DNA of 64,000 bases from Eucommia ulmoides (GCA_016647705.1 CM028327.1:41540517-41604516), one strand, 5' to 3'; counted from the first letter of the stretch, positions 35,446 through 48,965 are shown. The notes: a model not told the origin generated them from the letters alone. Numbers and translations are program-made.

Positions 35446-38400
35446 GTTTCTCACTAAGTTCTTTCCACCTTCGAAGACTTCTCAACTCCGAGGCGAGATT
35501 GCGTAGTTTCGCCAGAGAGACTTTGAGCCGTTGTTTAAAGCATGGGAGAGATTTAAGGACCTATTGAGAAGGTGCCCCCAACACGGGTATCAAGATTGGT
35601 TTCAAACTTACAACGGGTTGGATGGCCAGACTAGAACGATAGTTGATGCAGCCTCAAGGGGATCGTTGTTGTCCAAAACCCCTACCGAAGCTAATGCACT
35701 ATTGGAAGAAATGACGGTTAATAATTATCAATGGCCGAATAAGAAGAACACAAGAAGACGGGTCTCTTCTATCCAAGAATCTGACCATATTGCAATATTA
35801 TCGGCCCAAGTGTCCAAGCTCTCGGATCAATTGGTCGCCATGTCTACAAAAGAAGCTTTGTCGAGTTAAGGGGAGAAGATAGCAACAAGTTGTTCTCAAT
35901 CTGGATTGGATAATAAGTTCGAGGAATGCCATTTTCTAAACAATCGTGCCTACACTTTCAGGCCTGCTACCAACATTCCAACTCATTACAATCCTGGACT
36001 TCGCAACCACGAGAATTTCTCATATGCGAACAATCAGAACGCTCTGCGGCCACTTCCGGGTTATGGAAATCAAGCTTCGAGATATCCTATGCAATCCAAT
36101 CGTCAAATGCAACAACCACCAATGCATAATCCAAAGTCAAATTTGGATGAAGTGTTGGGTTCGTTTATAAAGGAGACTCAGACTATGATGCATGAGACGC
36201 ATAACTGGCTGAACAAACATGAAACACGGCTTGATTCAATTGATACCACTTGTACAAACACCAACGCCACGGTGAAGGCTTTAGAGACTCAAATCGCGTA
36301 GCTTTCTAGGTCCATCCAAGAGCAATAAAAGGGAAAGTTTTCAAGCAACACGGAAACCAACCCTCAGGAATGCAAGGCAATTAAGTTGAGGAGCGGAAGA
36401 GACGTGAAAGTGAGCAAGCCTATGGAAAACGAGCCAGGAGTGTGTCATGAGTTTCATTATGATGAACCAAGAACAAGTGCGGAGAAGAAAGTTGAAGTAA
36501 AAACCGATGAAAGAAAGGAGAAGCCGAGTGAAGACTTGAATGGGGATAAGAACCAAGAGAAAGTTGAGGAGAGAAGAAGAGATAAAAGGGTGATGCCGGG
36601 ACAAGTAACATTTTCGGAGAATCCACCGATTCTAGTAACCGCATTGCCATACCCTCAAAGATTCCAAAAGAGGAAGTTGGATACCCAATTTGAGAAATTT
36701 CTTAAAATTTTCAAGAAAATCTACATCAACATTCCTTTTGCGGATGCATTGGAACAAATGCCCAACTATGGCAAGTTCTTGAAGGACATCTTAACAAAGA
36801 AAAGGAAGTTGGAGGATTACGAAACGGTGAAGCTAACGAAGGAGTGTAGTGCAATACTACAAAGGAAGTTGCCTACCAAATTGAAGGATCCGGGTAGTTT
36901 TACAATTCCGTGTACTATTGGGAAATCTCATTTTGATAATGCGCTTTGTGATCTTGGGGAGAGTATTAATTTGATGTCTTCTTCTGTTTATCAGAAGTTA
37001 GGACTTGGGAGTGCAAAGCCGACAACGATCTCTTTTCAGATGGCGGATCGTTCGTTAACCTATTCAAAAGGTATCATTGAGGATGTGCTAGTGAAGGTAG
37101 ACAAATTCATATTTCCGGTGGATTTCGTTGTGCTAAAAATGGAAGAAGATAGAGAAATCCCGATCATCCTAGGAAAACCTTTCCTTGGAACGGGAAAGGC
37201 CTTGATTGATGTGCATAATGGAAATCTGACGTTAAGAGTGAATGATGAAGAGATAAGGTTCAATATTTTTAAAACTATGAACTTTCCGGATGAACCTCCC
37301 AATTGCAATCGAGTTGATGTTGTGGACTCTTGCGTGAGGGAATTCTTTCTTGCAAATATGAAGATGGATTCGTTAGAGCATACTCTCACAAATTTCTTAT
37401 CTATTGGGGATCTTGGTGAGGAAGGCTCTACCACAGAACTTGATGTTGTGGACTACGTGTTGACTTTGGATGCTCAATCTAAAGACGTAGAGGATCCTAT
37501 TCATGTGGCGGAAATTGTAGAAGTTGAAAACTCTCCCAAGAAATCAAATCTGCCTCACGGTGGATTATTACTCAAGCAATTGCCGAAACATCTTCGGTAA
37601 ATCTTTTTGGGAGAGAATTCGACCGATCCAGTTATAATTTCATCAACTCTGATGGAAGAAGAGGAGAGTAAGTTGCTGAGAATCTTGAAGAGGCACCGAT
37701 CCGCTTTTGCTTGGTCTATATCGGATATCAAATGAATTATCCCCTCGGTTTGTATGCATAAGATTTTGATGGAGGATGCATTCAAACCCTCCATTGAACA
37801 TCAACGGCTGCTAAATCCAGCTATGAAGGAAGTGGTGAGAGCGGAGGTGTTAAAGCTCTTGAATGCGGGAATTATATATGCTATATCCGATAGTGAGTGG
37901 GTTAGTCCGGTGCAAGTCGTGCCCAAGAAAGGAGGTATGACGGTGGTGAAGAATGATAAGGATGACCTTATTCCTACACAGACCATCACAGGATGGCGTG
38001 TGTGCATTGATTATAGAAGATTGAATAAGGCGACGAGGAATGATCATTTTCCTCTTCCTTTCATTGACCAAATGCTAGATCGATTAGCCGGATATGAGTA
38101 CTATTGCTTTCTTGACGGCTATTCAGGTTACAATCAAATAGCCATTGCACCGGAGGACCAAGAAAAGATTACTTTCACATGCCCTTATGGGACGTTTGCT
38201 TATAGACGTATGTCGTTCGGCTTTTGCAATGCACCGACAACTTTTCAACGGTGTATGATGGCAATCTTTTCTGATATGGTGGAAGAGAAAATAAAAATCT
38301 TCATGGATGACTTCTCAGTCTTTGGGTCGTCTTTTGATTACTGTCTCTATAATCTGGCACTTGTTCTTCACCGATGTGAGGAGAAAAATTTAGTTCTTAA

Positions 38401-41400
38401 TTGGGAGAAGTGCCACTTTATGGTTAAAGAGAGGATCACCTTGGGTCATCAAGTCTCTTCCAAGGGGCTTTAAGTGGACCGAGCAAAGATTGAAACGATT
38501 GAGAAGCTTCTGCCACCGATTAATGTGAAAGGAGTTCGAAGTTTCTTGGGGCATGCCGACTTTTACCGGCGCTTTATTAAGGACTTCTCGAATATGGTGA
38601 AGCCGTTATGTCACCTTCTTGAGAAGGATACTTCATTTGAATTCAATGAGGCTTGCATGGAGGCTTTTAAGGCGATAAAGGAGAAGTTGATCACGGCTCC
38701 AATAATGGTCACTCCAGACTGGGAGATGCCATTTGAGATAATGTGCGATGCGAGTGACTATGCCGTTGGAGCGATGTTAGGCCAACGGAAGGAGAAGATC
38801 TTCCGATCAATCTATTATGCAAGTAAGACATTGAATGATGCCCAGGAGAATTACACCACGACTGAGAAAGAAATGCTAGCGGTTGTCTTTGCTTATGATA
38901 TGTTCCGGTCTTATATCATTGGGTCAAAAGTGATCATCTACATGGATCACGCGGCTATCCGGTACTTATTTGCAAAGAAAGATGCCAAGCCGAGATTGAT
39001 AAGGTGGATTCTTCTATTGCAAGAGTTTGATGCTGAAATAAGGGATAAAAAGGGGAGTGAGAACGTTGTTGCCGACCATTTGTCAAGGTTGATTCAAGAA
39101 GACGTTGGTGATGAGTCTAGCATCACGGAAGTATTCCCTGACGAACAACTATTTTCAGCTGAAAATACACTTCCTTGGTATGCAGACATTGTAAATTATC
39201 TTGCATGTAACGTGTTACCACCTGAGTTGACGGGAGTCCAAAGGAAGAAATTTCTTTTTGATGCAAAGTATTATCTGTGGGACGAGCCATTGCTATTCAA
39301 GAAATGTGTTGATCAGGTGATCCGGAAATGTGTTCCGGAGGAGGAAATGGCTAGTATTCTCTACCATTGCCATTCATCACCTTGTGGTGGCCATTTTGGT
39401 GTGACTCGGACAGCATCGAAAGTACTTCAATCAGGTTTTTACTGGCCTTCTTTGTTTAAAGATTCGTATACATTTGCAAAAACTTGTAATAGATGTCATA
39501 TGGTGGGTAACATATCGAGAAGGCATAAATTGTCATTGATGTCTATTCTTGAGCTTGAGTTGTTTGATGTGTGGGGCGTAGATTTCATGGGGCCATTTTC
39601 GCTGTCATTTGGCAAGGAGTATATTTTGTTAGCGGTGGATTATGTATCTAAATGGGTCGAGGCCATAGCAACACTCACCAATGATGCCAAAGTGGTTTTG
39701 AAGTTCCTTCAACAAAATGTCATAACATGGTTCGGGACACCTCGAGCCTTAATCAGTGATGAGAGAACCCACTTTTGTAACAAAATATTAAGCACTTTGT
39801 TGGCAAAGTATGGGGTTAGACACAAGGTGGCGCTATCATACTACCCACAGATAAATTACCAAGCTGAAGTTTCAAACCGAGAAATCAGGCTAATTCTGGA
39901 TAAAACAGTTCATACTAATCGCAAGGATTGGGCAGTGAAGCTTGACGATGCTTTATGGGTGTAACGCAAGGCTTTTAAGATACCGATCGGCATGTCACCG
40001 TATCGATTGGTGTTTGGGAAAGCGTGTTTTTGCCCATTGAATTGGAGCACCGTGCATTCTGGGCGATTAAGGAACTCAACTTTGACCTAAAAGCTTCTGG
40101 TGCGCAACGCCTCCTCCAATTAAATGAAATGGAGGAATTCCGGCACGAGGCTTATGAGAATGCCAAGCTTTATAAAGATAAAACGAAGAGGTGACATGAT
40201 AAAATGATAGTCCGGAGGGAGTTCAGTCCGGGACAACAAGTTCTATTGTTTAACTCAAGACTGAGACTCTTTCCCGGAAAGTTGAAGTCCTGGTAGTCTG
40301 GACCGTTCTGAATCAAGCATATTTATCCATTTGGTGCTATCGAGTTAGAAGGCGAAGACGGACGAACTTTTCGAGTCAACGGGGAGCGAATCAAGCACTA
40401 CTTCAAGGATGAAGAACGAGTTGTGGAGAACATCTCCCTCATTGAAGGATAGAGCCGGAATTCATAAACGTCCATGCTAGGGACGTAAAACCAAGCAACA
40501 TCTTTTGATATGTCATCGAGGGTAACGAACATTCCCAACTTTTGTATAAATTACTTTTTGGAGATCGTATTGATCTCGTAATATTATTTTTTGTGGTGAA
40601 TTGATGAGGCTAGATACTTAGTATTGAATTGCATGCTAAAACTCATTTGAAAAACGAAGAGGAAGTAAGAGCTATAGAGCAAAAATGTGAAAACCCGAAG
40701 GAATCCAGCTAAAGTCCACACTGGCGTAAATTCACCTAGGCGGAAAAACCACTGCCCAGGCAAAAATTGGACAGAAGGCTGAGAAAACATACTGGCGTAA
40801 ATTCGCCTAGGCGGAAATAGGAAGAAAAAGTATGAGTTTCTACACTGCCGTAACTTCGCCTAGGCAGAAAAACCACCGCCTAGGCGAAAAAATGAAGAAA
40901 GGCTGAGTTCCTACACTGGTGTAAATTCGCCCAGGCGGAAAAACCACCGCCTAGGTGAATTAACACCATAAGGTTTTTAAAAAGAAAAAGGCGCTACTTT
41001 GCCTAGGTGGAAAAACCTCCGCCTAGGCGAAGTCACGACAGCCCTGTTTTAAAACGCAGATGTCATCTTCGCAAACGGCACTTCCCTCCTAAAATTTTCA
41101 AGAAACCTCTCAACTTCACCATCCCAAATCCTTTCCTCCCTTTAAAGATTCATCCTACATTGCGAAAAACTTGGATTTTCACCAAAAATCTTTATCCAAA
41201 CGTTGGATTCCTCTTCCCATTTTAAAAAATCTAGGGTTTAAACAGTGAAACAGTGCGAGATCGCCATCCTCAAGTGATTTGATCAAAAAATTTCAACAAT
41301 TAAGTGTTAATGATCCTATTTTTCATTTAATTGTTGAAATATTTGCTTCATTTGCTCATTTATTTCAAAAATCATTGGATTTGGCTAGAACCCTAAACCC

Positions 41401-44400
41401 CTTTAAACCTTAGATTACGTTTTTAATGTTATTAAGGATTTAGGAATGATTTTTGGTAAACCCTATCATGTTTTTGTGTAGATATACAATGTGAATCATT
41501 TATTTTACACTACATTGCGACAAAAATGTGATTTGGTTTTGGTTGGTGGGATATCTTGTGAAATTTGTATTGTTTGGTTTTGGTTGGCATATGTTTGATA
41601 AAAAAGGGCATTGTGTGTTCGCTGACAAGGGTTTGAATTGCGTGTTCTATTGTTATTATTGTGGTTGGTGTTGTGATTGTGATTTATAGGCAAAATGGCA
41701 AAGCGCCGGGCATCCAAGCAACCACGAACGGAAGAACCTCCGGCTGCCTCGGATTACAACTCTCTAAAATTTGTCTCCAAGCAAGTCGAGGACCATTACA
41801 ATAATCATGAAAGTAAGCGTCCCGGCATTCGACAGAGGGGGTTCGGACCTCTGCATAAACTCCCTGAATAATTCAGGACCGTCATTCAACGTAGAAGATG
41901 GGAACAGTTTTGTGCTTCACCCCCACCAGGGGAGTTGGCCCTCGTACGCAAATTCTATGCAAACATTACCAAGGCCACGGGATTTCAGACAATGGTTCGG
42001 AACATCCCAGTTCTATTCAGTGCAGACCACTTCAACGAGTTGCTTGGATTAACGGGGCCGAAAGCCTCCCGAGATTTATCTGATGCTGCTACACCGATAA
42101 TGAGTGCGGTGATTCAGGCCCTGACAACGGGTAACGCCCAGTGGAAGAACACATGGCAAGGTCAGGCCATATTCAAGGTGCGGTTTTTGAAACCAATCCC
42201 CAAGATTTGGCATCAATTTATCTGCGCCCATCTGCTCCCTACCTCCCATGTGTCCGATATTTTCAAGGAGCGAGTGTTTATGCTATACGGCATTGATAGA
42301 GGGACGCCCGTTAACGTCGGTTGGCACATTTATTCTTCAATAATTCATACTTCTAGGATGACGAAGGGTGGCCTTCCTTTTCCCTCCTTCCTCACCGTTC
42401 TCTTTCAACGTGCCGGAGTTCGTGTCACGTCCATAAGCCCCTTTCCACCTATAAAGCCGCTTGATCTTTCAATGATTAACAGATTGTGGAAGGGCAGACC
42501 AACTGAGGGAGAAGAGGGTCTTGAAGAGGAAGAAGCCGACCCTTCGGAGCCACCGACGCCCACATCCCGCCGCGACCAACTCACCTAGATTTCATTAGAT
42601 GTCCGTAGTCTCCAATCCGATATGAGCCAACTCCAAGCTAATTTTTCTCGGATGGAGAGTTACATGGATAACTACATTTGGCAACAAGATCAAAACCAAA
42701 GAGTTTTATTTGAGCACCTCGGAATCGACATAGCGCGTTATACGCCCGTGCCGCCTTTCGAGACTGATGAGCCGCCACCGCCATCTCTTCCCCAATGAAT
42801 CGTAGGAGGTTAGACTTGTATGTCTTTCCTCCTAGGTATGTGTCCGACCCAGTTTTCAATACATATATTTCTATTCTGCTATTGGGTTCACTGCCTCGTT
42901 CAAGTTTGGGGGTATATGATATGCAAGCATGTAGTTTTTTGGTTTTTTTTTTGTTTTTTTTTTTGGGGGGGGGGGGATATGAATGATGACAATTTTTTGA
43001 TATAAATGGGACAAAATTCTTTTTGTGGACAAATTTTTGTTTATAATGATATTAATATTAATTTTTTTTAAATTTTGAAATTCTTTTTGTTATGCATGTG
43101 TAATGTGTAGCTATACATGTGTAAGGATCATTAGCATAAGTAATATTAGTTTGTAGAATTAGAGTAGATATGTTAATGAATATAGTTGTACATGCATGCT
43201 GAGTTTTTTAGTTCGTCCGAACCATATCCCGATGATGAAAATTACCCCATAAATTGCATATTGAGGTCGAGGGTAATGCCATTCACATGTGTTTTGTGTG
43301 CTTAGCATGTCGATTAGGTGAAAATTATTTTGATCCTAAATTGCGCAACCGCATAAACTCATTGTATAATTAGTTGAACGATTTGACGCCAATTATTCAG
43401 TAATAAGTTCATGACAGATATGAGGAATCTAGAACTTGACTGGGGGAGGCTTGAGGCGAAATTATAGGTAAAGTAATTCCGGAGGCATGATATAGGCCTT
43501 CATTTTTATCGCTTGAACCGTTTGAAACTAACCTGAAAAGTTATTCCCTCGTTCTCTTGTCGAAGCCATAAAATTTTCACTTCTGAACTTGTTTCTATAC
43601 TTTAACCAAGTAAATCTTCCAAAACCATTGTCGCTACGAATAAAAGTGAAAATTGAGTGAAAACAAGTAGTATTAGATTATGCTAACTTGAAGCAGGTAA
43701 TCAGGGTTTTAGTTTAAATGTTTTTGGTTAAGTATAAGAGTATTCGCTTGTCAATCCTTTAGTTGTATTTACACGCCCCTAAAATTGTACAAAATTGAAT
43801 AAGTTTGAGGGGGGGTGTATTTATCTAAAAAAAAAAAACACTATGTGAATATAGTGTTTAATTTCGGTTGTTGTGACAAGTGAATACAAGTTTACTTAAT
43901 CTTGTTCAGGGTAATATCTTCAAAGATAGGGGGTTATGAGAGAGATTTAGCGACAAGCGTTTATACCTCGGATATCGTTAAAATTTTAACGAGTTTCTAT
44001 TTCTACGATACCCTTGGTCGTTCCCCAAAGCCAAACCAAGCCCTATTAATCTCGGTGAATGTCTGAACCTACATTAGTGGATAGTTGAGCCCAGTCAAGG
44101 ATATGGCTTTCTTGAATGTTTTAACAAGTTTAAGTCATGACCTTATTCATTGAATAATCCAATCCAGTGTTTGATTAGTTAGACATCTAAGTTCTCACAC
44201 ACACACATTTCAATTGGATCTAAAATGATTTTAACTGATATTAAGTGTTGAAATTCTGGAACACCACGTGGTGTGTGTTATTCCTTAACAGGATCTGATT
44301 ACGGGTTGTTGAGGGAAGAATCGCATGGTTTCTTTGATTGAACTTAAATCTCACAGGTGTGTACTTCTTATTTGTTAATAATTACTTATTTTTAATTTAG

Positions 44401-44485
44401 AAATTAGCTAATTAGTATAGTTAGTGTTATTTAGCATTAGGGTGTTTTGCTCGAGAACTAGCAAAATTCCAAGTTTGGCGGTATT
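35446..44485 (+). mobile_element. Athila-type Ty3/gypsy internal region (fossil): gag, pol, extra env-like ORF
   Basis: Parts: gag (about 35.47-36.35 kb; FKAWERFKDLLRRCPQHG), protease (about 36.4-37.6; FTIPCTIG, CDLGESINLM), reverse transcriptase (about 37.7-38.6; SFGFCNAPTTFQRCM, FMDDF), RNase H (about 38.6-39.1), integrase (about 39.2-40.45; [28 protein letters not shown]), a non-coding spacer with a palindrome array (40.7-41.04), and a second ORF (about 41.69-42.8). That ORF is of the Athila 'env-like'/putative plant transposon protein type (AKRRASKQPR, FKPIPKIWHQF-like). A long 3' untranslated part follows. Parts of pol read openly over long stretches, but several breaks make it non-functional. 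Confidence 0.85.
40715..41035. repeat. GCCTAGGC palindrome array in the Athila internal spacer
   Basis: About five repeats of TTCGCCTAGGCGGAAAAACC followed by ACCGCCTAGGCGAA, with linkers such as ACACTGGCGTAAA. This is the same palindrome as in the LTR arrays, but with different linkers. It lies between the integrase part and the second ORF. Confidence 0.85.
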
Positions 44486-46115
44486 TGATAGGTGTAAAAT
44501 ACATATCTAATTCTAAACCGAATTTGCCAGTTTTTTAGTATTTTATTGAAGTTTGAATATCTTTTTAGCTGTTTTTATTAGTCAGGAGAAGAGACGTAAA
44601 CAGTCAGCAAACTGAGCGAAATGGTGGAAAAAAGGGTAGCCAAACGATAAAAAAATGAGGTTTCAAAAAACAACGTAATTCCGCCTAGGCGAAGTTTGCT
44701 TAGGCGGAAATCCATCAGAAAGTTGCAAATGCTGAAATGTTGAAATCCGCCTAGGCGAAATTTCCACCTCCTCGGCGGAAATCCATCAGAAAGTTGAAAG
44801 GGCTGAAATATTGAATTCCGCCTAGGCGGAAATCCGTCAAAATGCTGGAAGTACTGAACTGCTGAAAGTGCTGAACTGCTGAAAATCCGCCTAGGCGAAG
44901 TTTCCACCGCCTAGGCGGAAATCCGTCAGAAAAAAAGAAGAGAAGAAATTAGTCCTCCGCCTAGGCGAAGAAACCATCGCCTAGGCAGAATTCTAACCGA
45001 CTTAAACTCCGCCTAGGCGAAGAAACCATCGCCTAGGCGCATTTCGCAGAACAGTCTAAAATATCTGTTTAGATATTTTTGAACCCCTAAGCCTATTTAT
45101 ACTCCTTTCCCACTTCTGAAAAAGGTTGTTGATGAACCCTAACCCTAGTAGAGAGTTCTTAAGCTATATTTTGAAGATCAAGAAGGAGATTCATCATTCG
45201 GGCAAAGAAGATTCACTTGCGGACCGATCATTAGCGACAGTGAACCGTTTCACTTTCAGATTTGATCGTTCTTCTCTTGTTTTTATCTTTGTAATTACTT
45301 TTTCATATATAAGAATGTTGAATCCTTCTTATTTGGTATAGCATATGGCTAAGATCTTGTAGTATTAGTTAAATGTTACTTAGGTATAGTTGAAATCATG
45401 TAATTGTTAAGTTGAAGGAATTAATGTTACTTTAATGTGTTATTTGTCTAAATCCGATTGTGTTTACTATTATTCTTGATATTATGTTTGTATTGATAAA
45501 CTGAGAATACGGGGTTTGACACTCGGGAGAGGTAACCCTGGATTCGGATTAGGGTAAATACAACGTGACGTTCTAATGACCCTGGAGGGCGTTAAAACGT
45601 ATGCAATCCATGACGTTGGCTAAAGACTCACGCAACCTAAGGTCATAAAGGCGTTGAAGGGGACTTCTTCGTTGACACGAAGTCGTGTAATCCCCCGTCT
45701 TACACTCGGGAGAGGTAGTGGAGGAGTTATCGATACAGAGATTGTCGGAATAGATAGAAAACCATTATAGCTAACTTAATGACGTCGATTATGCATTATG
45801 TGAAAGAAATCAATACCGAAGTAATTAGTGTAATTAGAACTAACCTCATAGTTGTCGTTTATCTTAGAATATTAAATAGAAAACAAACCTCATAGTTGTC
45901 GTTTATCTTAGAACTAACCTCATAGTTGTCGTTTATCTTAGAATATTAGTCGAGATAATATGAAACTATTTAAATCACAATACTCAACCGAATTACACGT
46001 CATTTCCAATGGAACGATATCCGATCTTACAAGATCCATTATATTAAAACTAGACCTCGTATACTTGCAAGTAGTCAATACTGCGAGGAGGATAGTGTGA
46101 ATCCTCGCGCGTACA
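44486..46115 (+). mobile_element. Athila-type 3' LTR
   Basis: It starts TGATAGGTGTAAAATACA right after CCAAGTTTGGCGGTATT and ends CGCGCGTACA, followed by CCAGG (46,116-46,120). It is about 1,630 bp and highly similar to the copy at 33,196. A GCCTAGGC array lies at 44,680-45,045 and a TATTTATACTCC TATA-like box near 45,094. Confidence 0.9.
44680..45045. repeat. GCCTAGGC palindrome array in the 3' LTR
   Basis: It is homologous to the array at 33,405-33,775, with a different number and order of units. Linkers of the type AAATCC(G/A)TCAGAAAGTTG recur. Confidence 0.9.
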
Positions 46116-46528
46116 CCAGGCCCTTAAGGAATTGCTTCCTAGCGGTAATATAGTATCAACCCTTCCCGGATGGCATAGACTTAGGGAAGAAGAGGGACTT
46201 GAAGAGATCGATGGACGGCTCGATCCCTTCTACCCAACAAATGACGTACGTGGCCACAAAGGCCCTCATGTAATTTGGAGCAAGCTGTGATGGACATTGA
46301 TGGTATTCCGCGCAGAAGGCCCTTATCCAAGGATGGATCGGGAAGCCAAAAGGCGCGACCAATCTAATTTTTTATTTTTTGCACCAAGCTGGCCTAAGCT
46401 TCTGGGCTACGTCATTTCGGTCCCATTGTCCTTGCTCTCCATCAGCTCAGCTAACTGTTCCTTATAGTTCAATGATAGAACCCTCAATGTCTTATGTCCC
46501 ATTTCCACGTTAAGGCTTGGGGGGCAAC
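46116..46528 (-). mobile_element. Tat antisense aORF start and polypurine tract (fossil)
   Basis: This is Tat target sequence to the right of the Athila insertion. The minus strand encodes FGFPIHPWIRAF and CPSQLAPNYMRAFVATY. The plus strand ends in GGCTTGGGGGGCAAC, the polypurine tract of the following LTR. Confidence 0.7.
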
Positions 46529-47320
46529 TGATATGGGTAAAATCAGGTTCCCTCCACGTGTCAGCCACCTGGACCAGATCTGCCACGTCACCAGTTCCAC
46601 ATCATGGCGACCTAAGGTAGTACGGTGCATAGACAGCCCGAACGCCTTCCCAGGTCAGTGGATATGAATCACTCAGGATCTCCAAGCAGCAGCCTTCCTG
46701 AAGCATCATCCCGTGAGGATAAGTCGGCGCACTTGGACTGACCTGCGCCCAGTTGCCCTGGCCGACCTGTCGCCCGTGGCAGGTCAGGCCCATGGGCTCC
46801 GGCATCTACAGTAAAGGGCCCAAGGCCCAGGCCCATAACTCTAATTCGCCGTGTCACCCACGCGTCTGACTACTTAACGCTAATCCGGGCTCAAGACCCT
46901 AATCTTGCAGACGCTAATCACATCTCTGCCTATAAATAGAAGGTTTCATCAACACTTTTGGGAGAAGATTTTTAAAGAGAGAAACTCCACCACAGATCAC
47001 TCAGAGAGGTCAAGGTAACCATAACCTTCCGATCTAATTTTCTACCACCGAGCTCTTACTCTCATGCCAGAGAGGACACACCAAGAAAAACCTGACCCGT
47101 CCTGTGTGCGGGTGATAGATCGAAGCTCGGCCTAGACAACGGCCGGGAGCAAAAGACCAGAAGCACAAAACCCGGGCTCGGACGCTAGTCGGACAACGCC
47201 CGTCCAGCCCGACTGCAGTACACAAGCGACAACAAGGATGACCCTAATACAAGCTTTATTTTCCCCAATCTAAGGGTGTTCGGACCATGCTGCTGGTTGG
47301 AACAATTTTCGACACTAATA
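46529..47320 (+). mobile_element. Tat-type 3' LTR
   Basis: It starts TGATATGGGTAAAATCAGG after the polypurine tract and ends near TTTCGACACTAATA. It has a CTATAAATAGAAGG TATA-like box at about 46,931. It resembles the LTR at 1126-1814 throughout. Similarity to the 17.7-18.69 kb LTR is limited to the leader and the extreme 3' end. It is therefore unsettled whether the two bound one element. Confidence 0.7.
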
Positions 47321-48230
47321 GATTCAATTTTTGGGAGTTTTTCCAATGGCATTGCTTTAACATTTTTTACTTTTTTTCATTTTTTTAGCTCCTGTCTTCT
47401 TTTCATTATAGCGGCGCCCAAAAGTTTTTGGGAGTTCTTCAAGAACTAATTTTACACATCTTGGGGAAGATCGCTCCATGAACGACTAAGACAGTATACC
47501 GGGTTAGGCTGTATTCGTTCTAAGATTTATTTACGTAATTTTATTTTCTTATTGTATTTTATCTGTGTATAAGGTTGTATAACAAGGATTTATGTTCTTA
47601 CATTGTTTATGAATTCAATTATTGTTTATATCGTTTAATGAATGTTAGAAATAACTTATTAATACTTTTGAGTTAGATCTAATACTTGTGGTTTAAATTC
47701 AACCGTTATACAATTAGTTTTATCATAATCGATACGGTTTAATAGGATGAGTGCTTAAAGATTGATTCATCATAGATTAATAGGAATCGAATCCCGAAGA
47801 TAATTCATACCAATTAAACAGTCGGTTAATCGACGTATTTGATAGGATGAACTATGTTTAGGGATTGATTCACCATAGATTAAGAACCGAATCCCAAAGA
47901 TAGTCTATGTCGATTAAATAGTTGTACTTTCGTTGTAATTTTTCTTGTAGTTAAATTACTTCATTATACACATAATCAAATAGATAAAGAATTAAAACAC
48001 ATTAGGACAATCGAAAGATGAATGCATGCCCTCAACCCTGTTATTTATCATTTAGTATTTTTAATTAATTGATTTTTTCTATTTTTATAATTAAAAATCC
48101 AAAAACCAATTTGTGTTAAATTCAACCGAAAAGTAAAAAAGAATTAATAATTATAATTCAATCCCTGTGGTTCGACACCCGTATTTAAGCATTATGCTAC
48201 AATATATTTCGCATTTAAATTGGATATTAA
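47321..48230 (+). mobile_element. Remnant of another gypsy LTR
   Basis: AT-rich sequence holds two imperfect ~100-bp copies of a GATTGATTCA(T/C)CATAGATTAA...GAATCCC(G/A)AAGATA block (from about 47,760 and 47,848). It ends in TCAATCCCTGTGGTTCGACA, a word common at the 3' ends of plant gypsy LTRs. GGCGCCCAAAAG occurs near 47,412. Bounds are uncertain. Confidence 0.5.
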
Positions 48231-48533
48231 ATTTGAGCGATCAGTTGGGTGCGGCTTGGGCATGCCTAGGCCTAATCCGCAATCGAGTTAGGTTGCAGGT
48301 CGGGTTGCGCCAAATTTTCGGGTCGCTACATTTTTTTCTCTATTTTTGTTCTAAAGTATAGTATTTCATTTTAATTCTTCAAATCTACAAAAGCAAATGA
48401 AATCAATCAATTATATTACTTAATTAATTTAAAATATTAGCAAAATTTAGATTAGTAATATTAGATCGCGTAAAATGTGATGCGATTAGTAACTTTTGTT
48501 TTAAAAAAAATTACAGTGCGAGGACGGTAAGTG

Positions 48534-48965
48534 TAATGCCCCCATGCAGCCCACTAGCTTGCTATCTTTTGGACCAAGTCTAGGTGACCTAAAATGTTTA
48601 AACCAAGGTATTAGTAGTAATTCACATAATACTTTATATATTAGATAAAAATTTTCAATTCTTTAGATTTGGGATCTCGTAATATTTCCCACTCAAACAC
48701 ACATGGTACCTTACCCGGGGTCGCTACCCCTTTTTGTAGCATCTACTCATCTCTATCAACATTACCTTAGATCAGTGCCATTTCCGGACCAAATTTGGCT
48801 ATGATACCATTTGTAATGCCTCATGCGACCCATTTGCCCAATATTTTAGAACTGAGTCTACACGACTTAAAATGTTTAAGTTAAGTTATTAGTAGTAACT
48901 CATATGGTGCTTTATATATAAGATAATTTTTCTAATATTTTCGATGTGGGATTTAAGGATAACTT
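48534..48965. repeat. Pair of dispersed 'TAATGCC..TTAGTAGTAA' repeats
   Basis: Two imperfect direct copies (from about 48,534 and 48,812) share TAATGCC(C/T), ACCTAAAATGTTTAA-like, ATTAGTAGTAA, TGCTTTATATAT and GATGTGGGAT words. Between them is GTCGCTACCCCTTTTTGTAGC..CCAAATTTGGCTATGATACC. This looks like a decayed mobile repeat with no coding capacity. Confidence 0.6.

Noticed and set aside
46602-47225. Minus-strand ORFs of 62-67 codons in the Tat LTR
   Set aside because: They lie in LTR sequence with promoter and leader features and show no protein-family signal.
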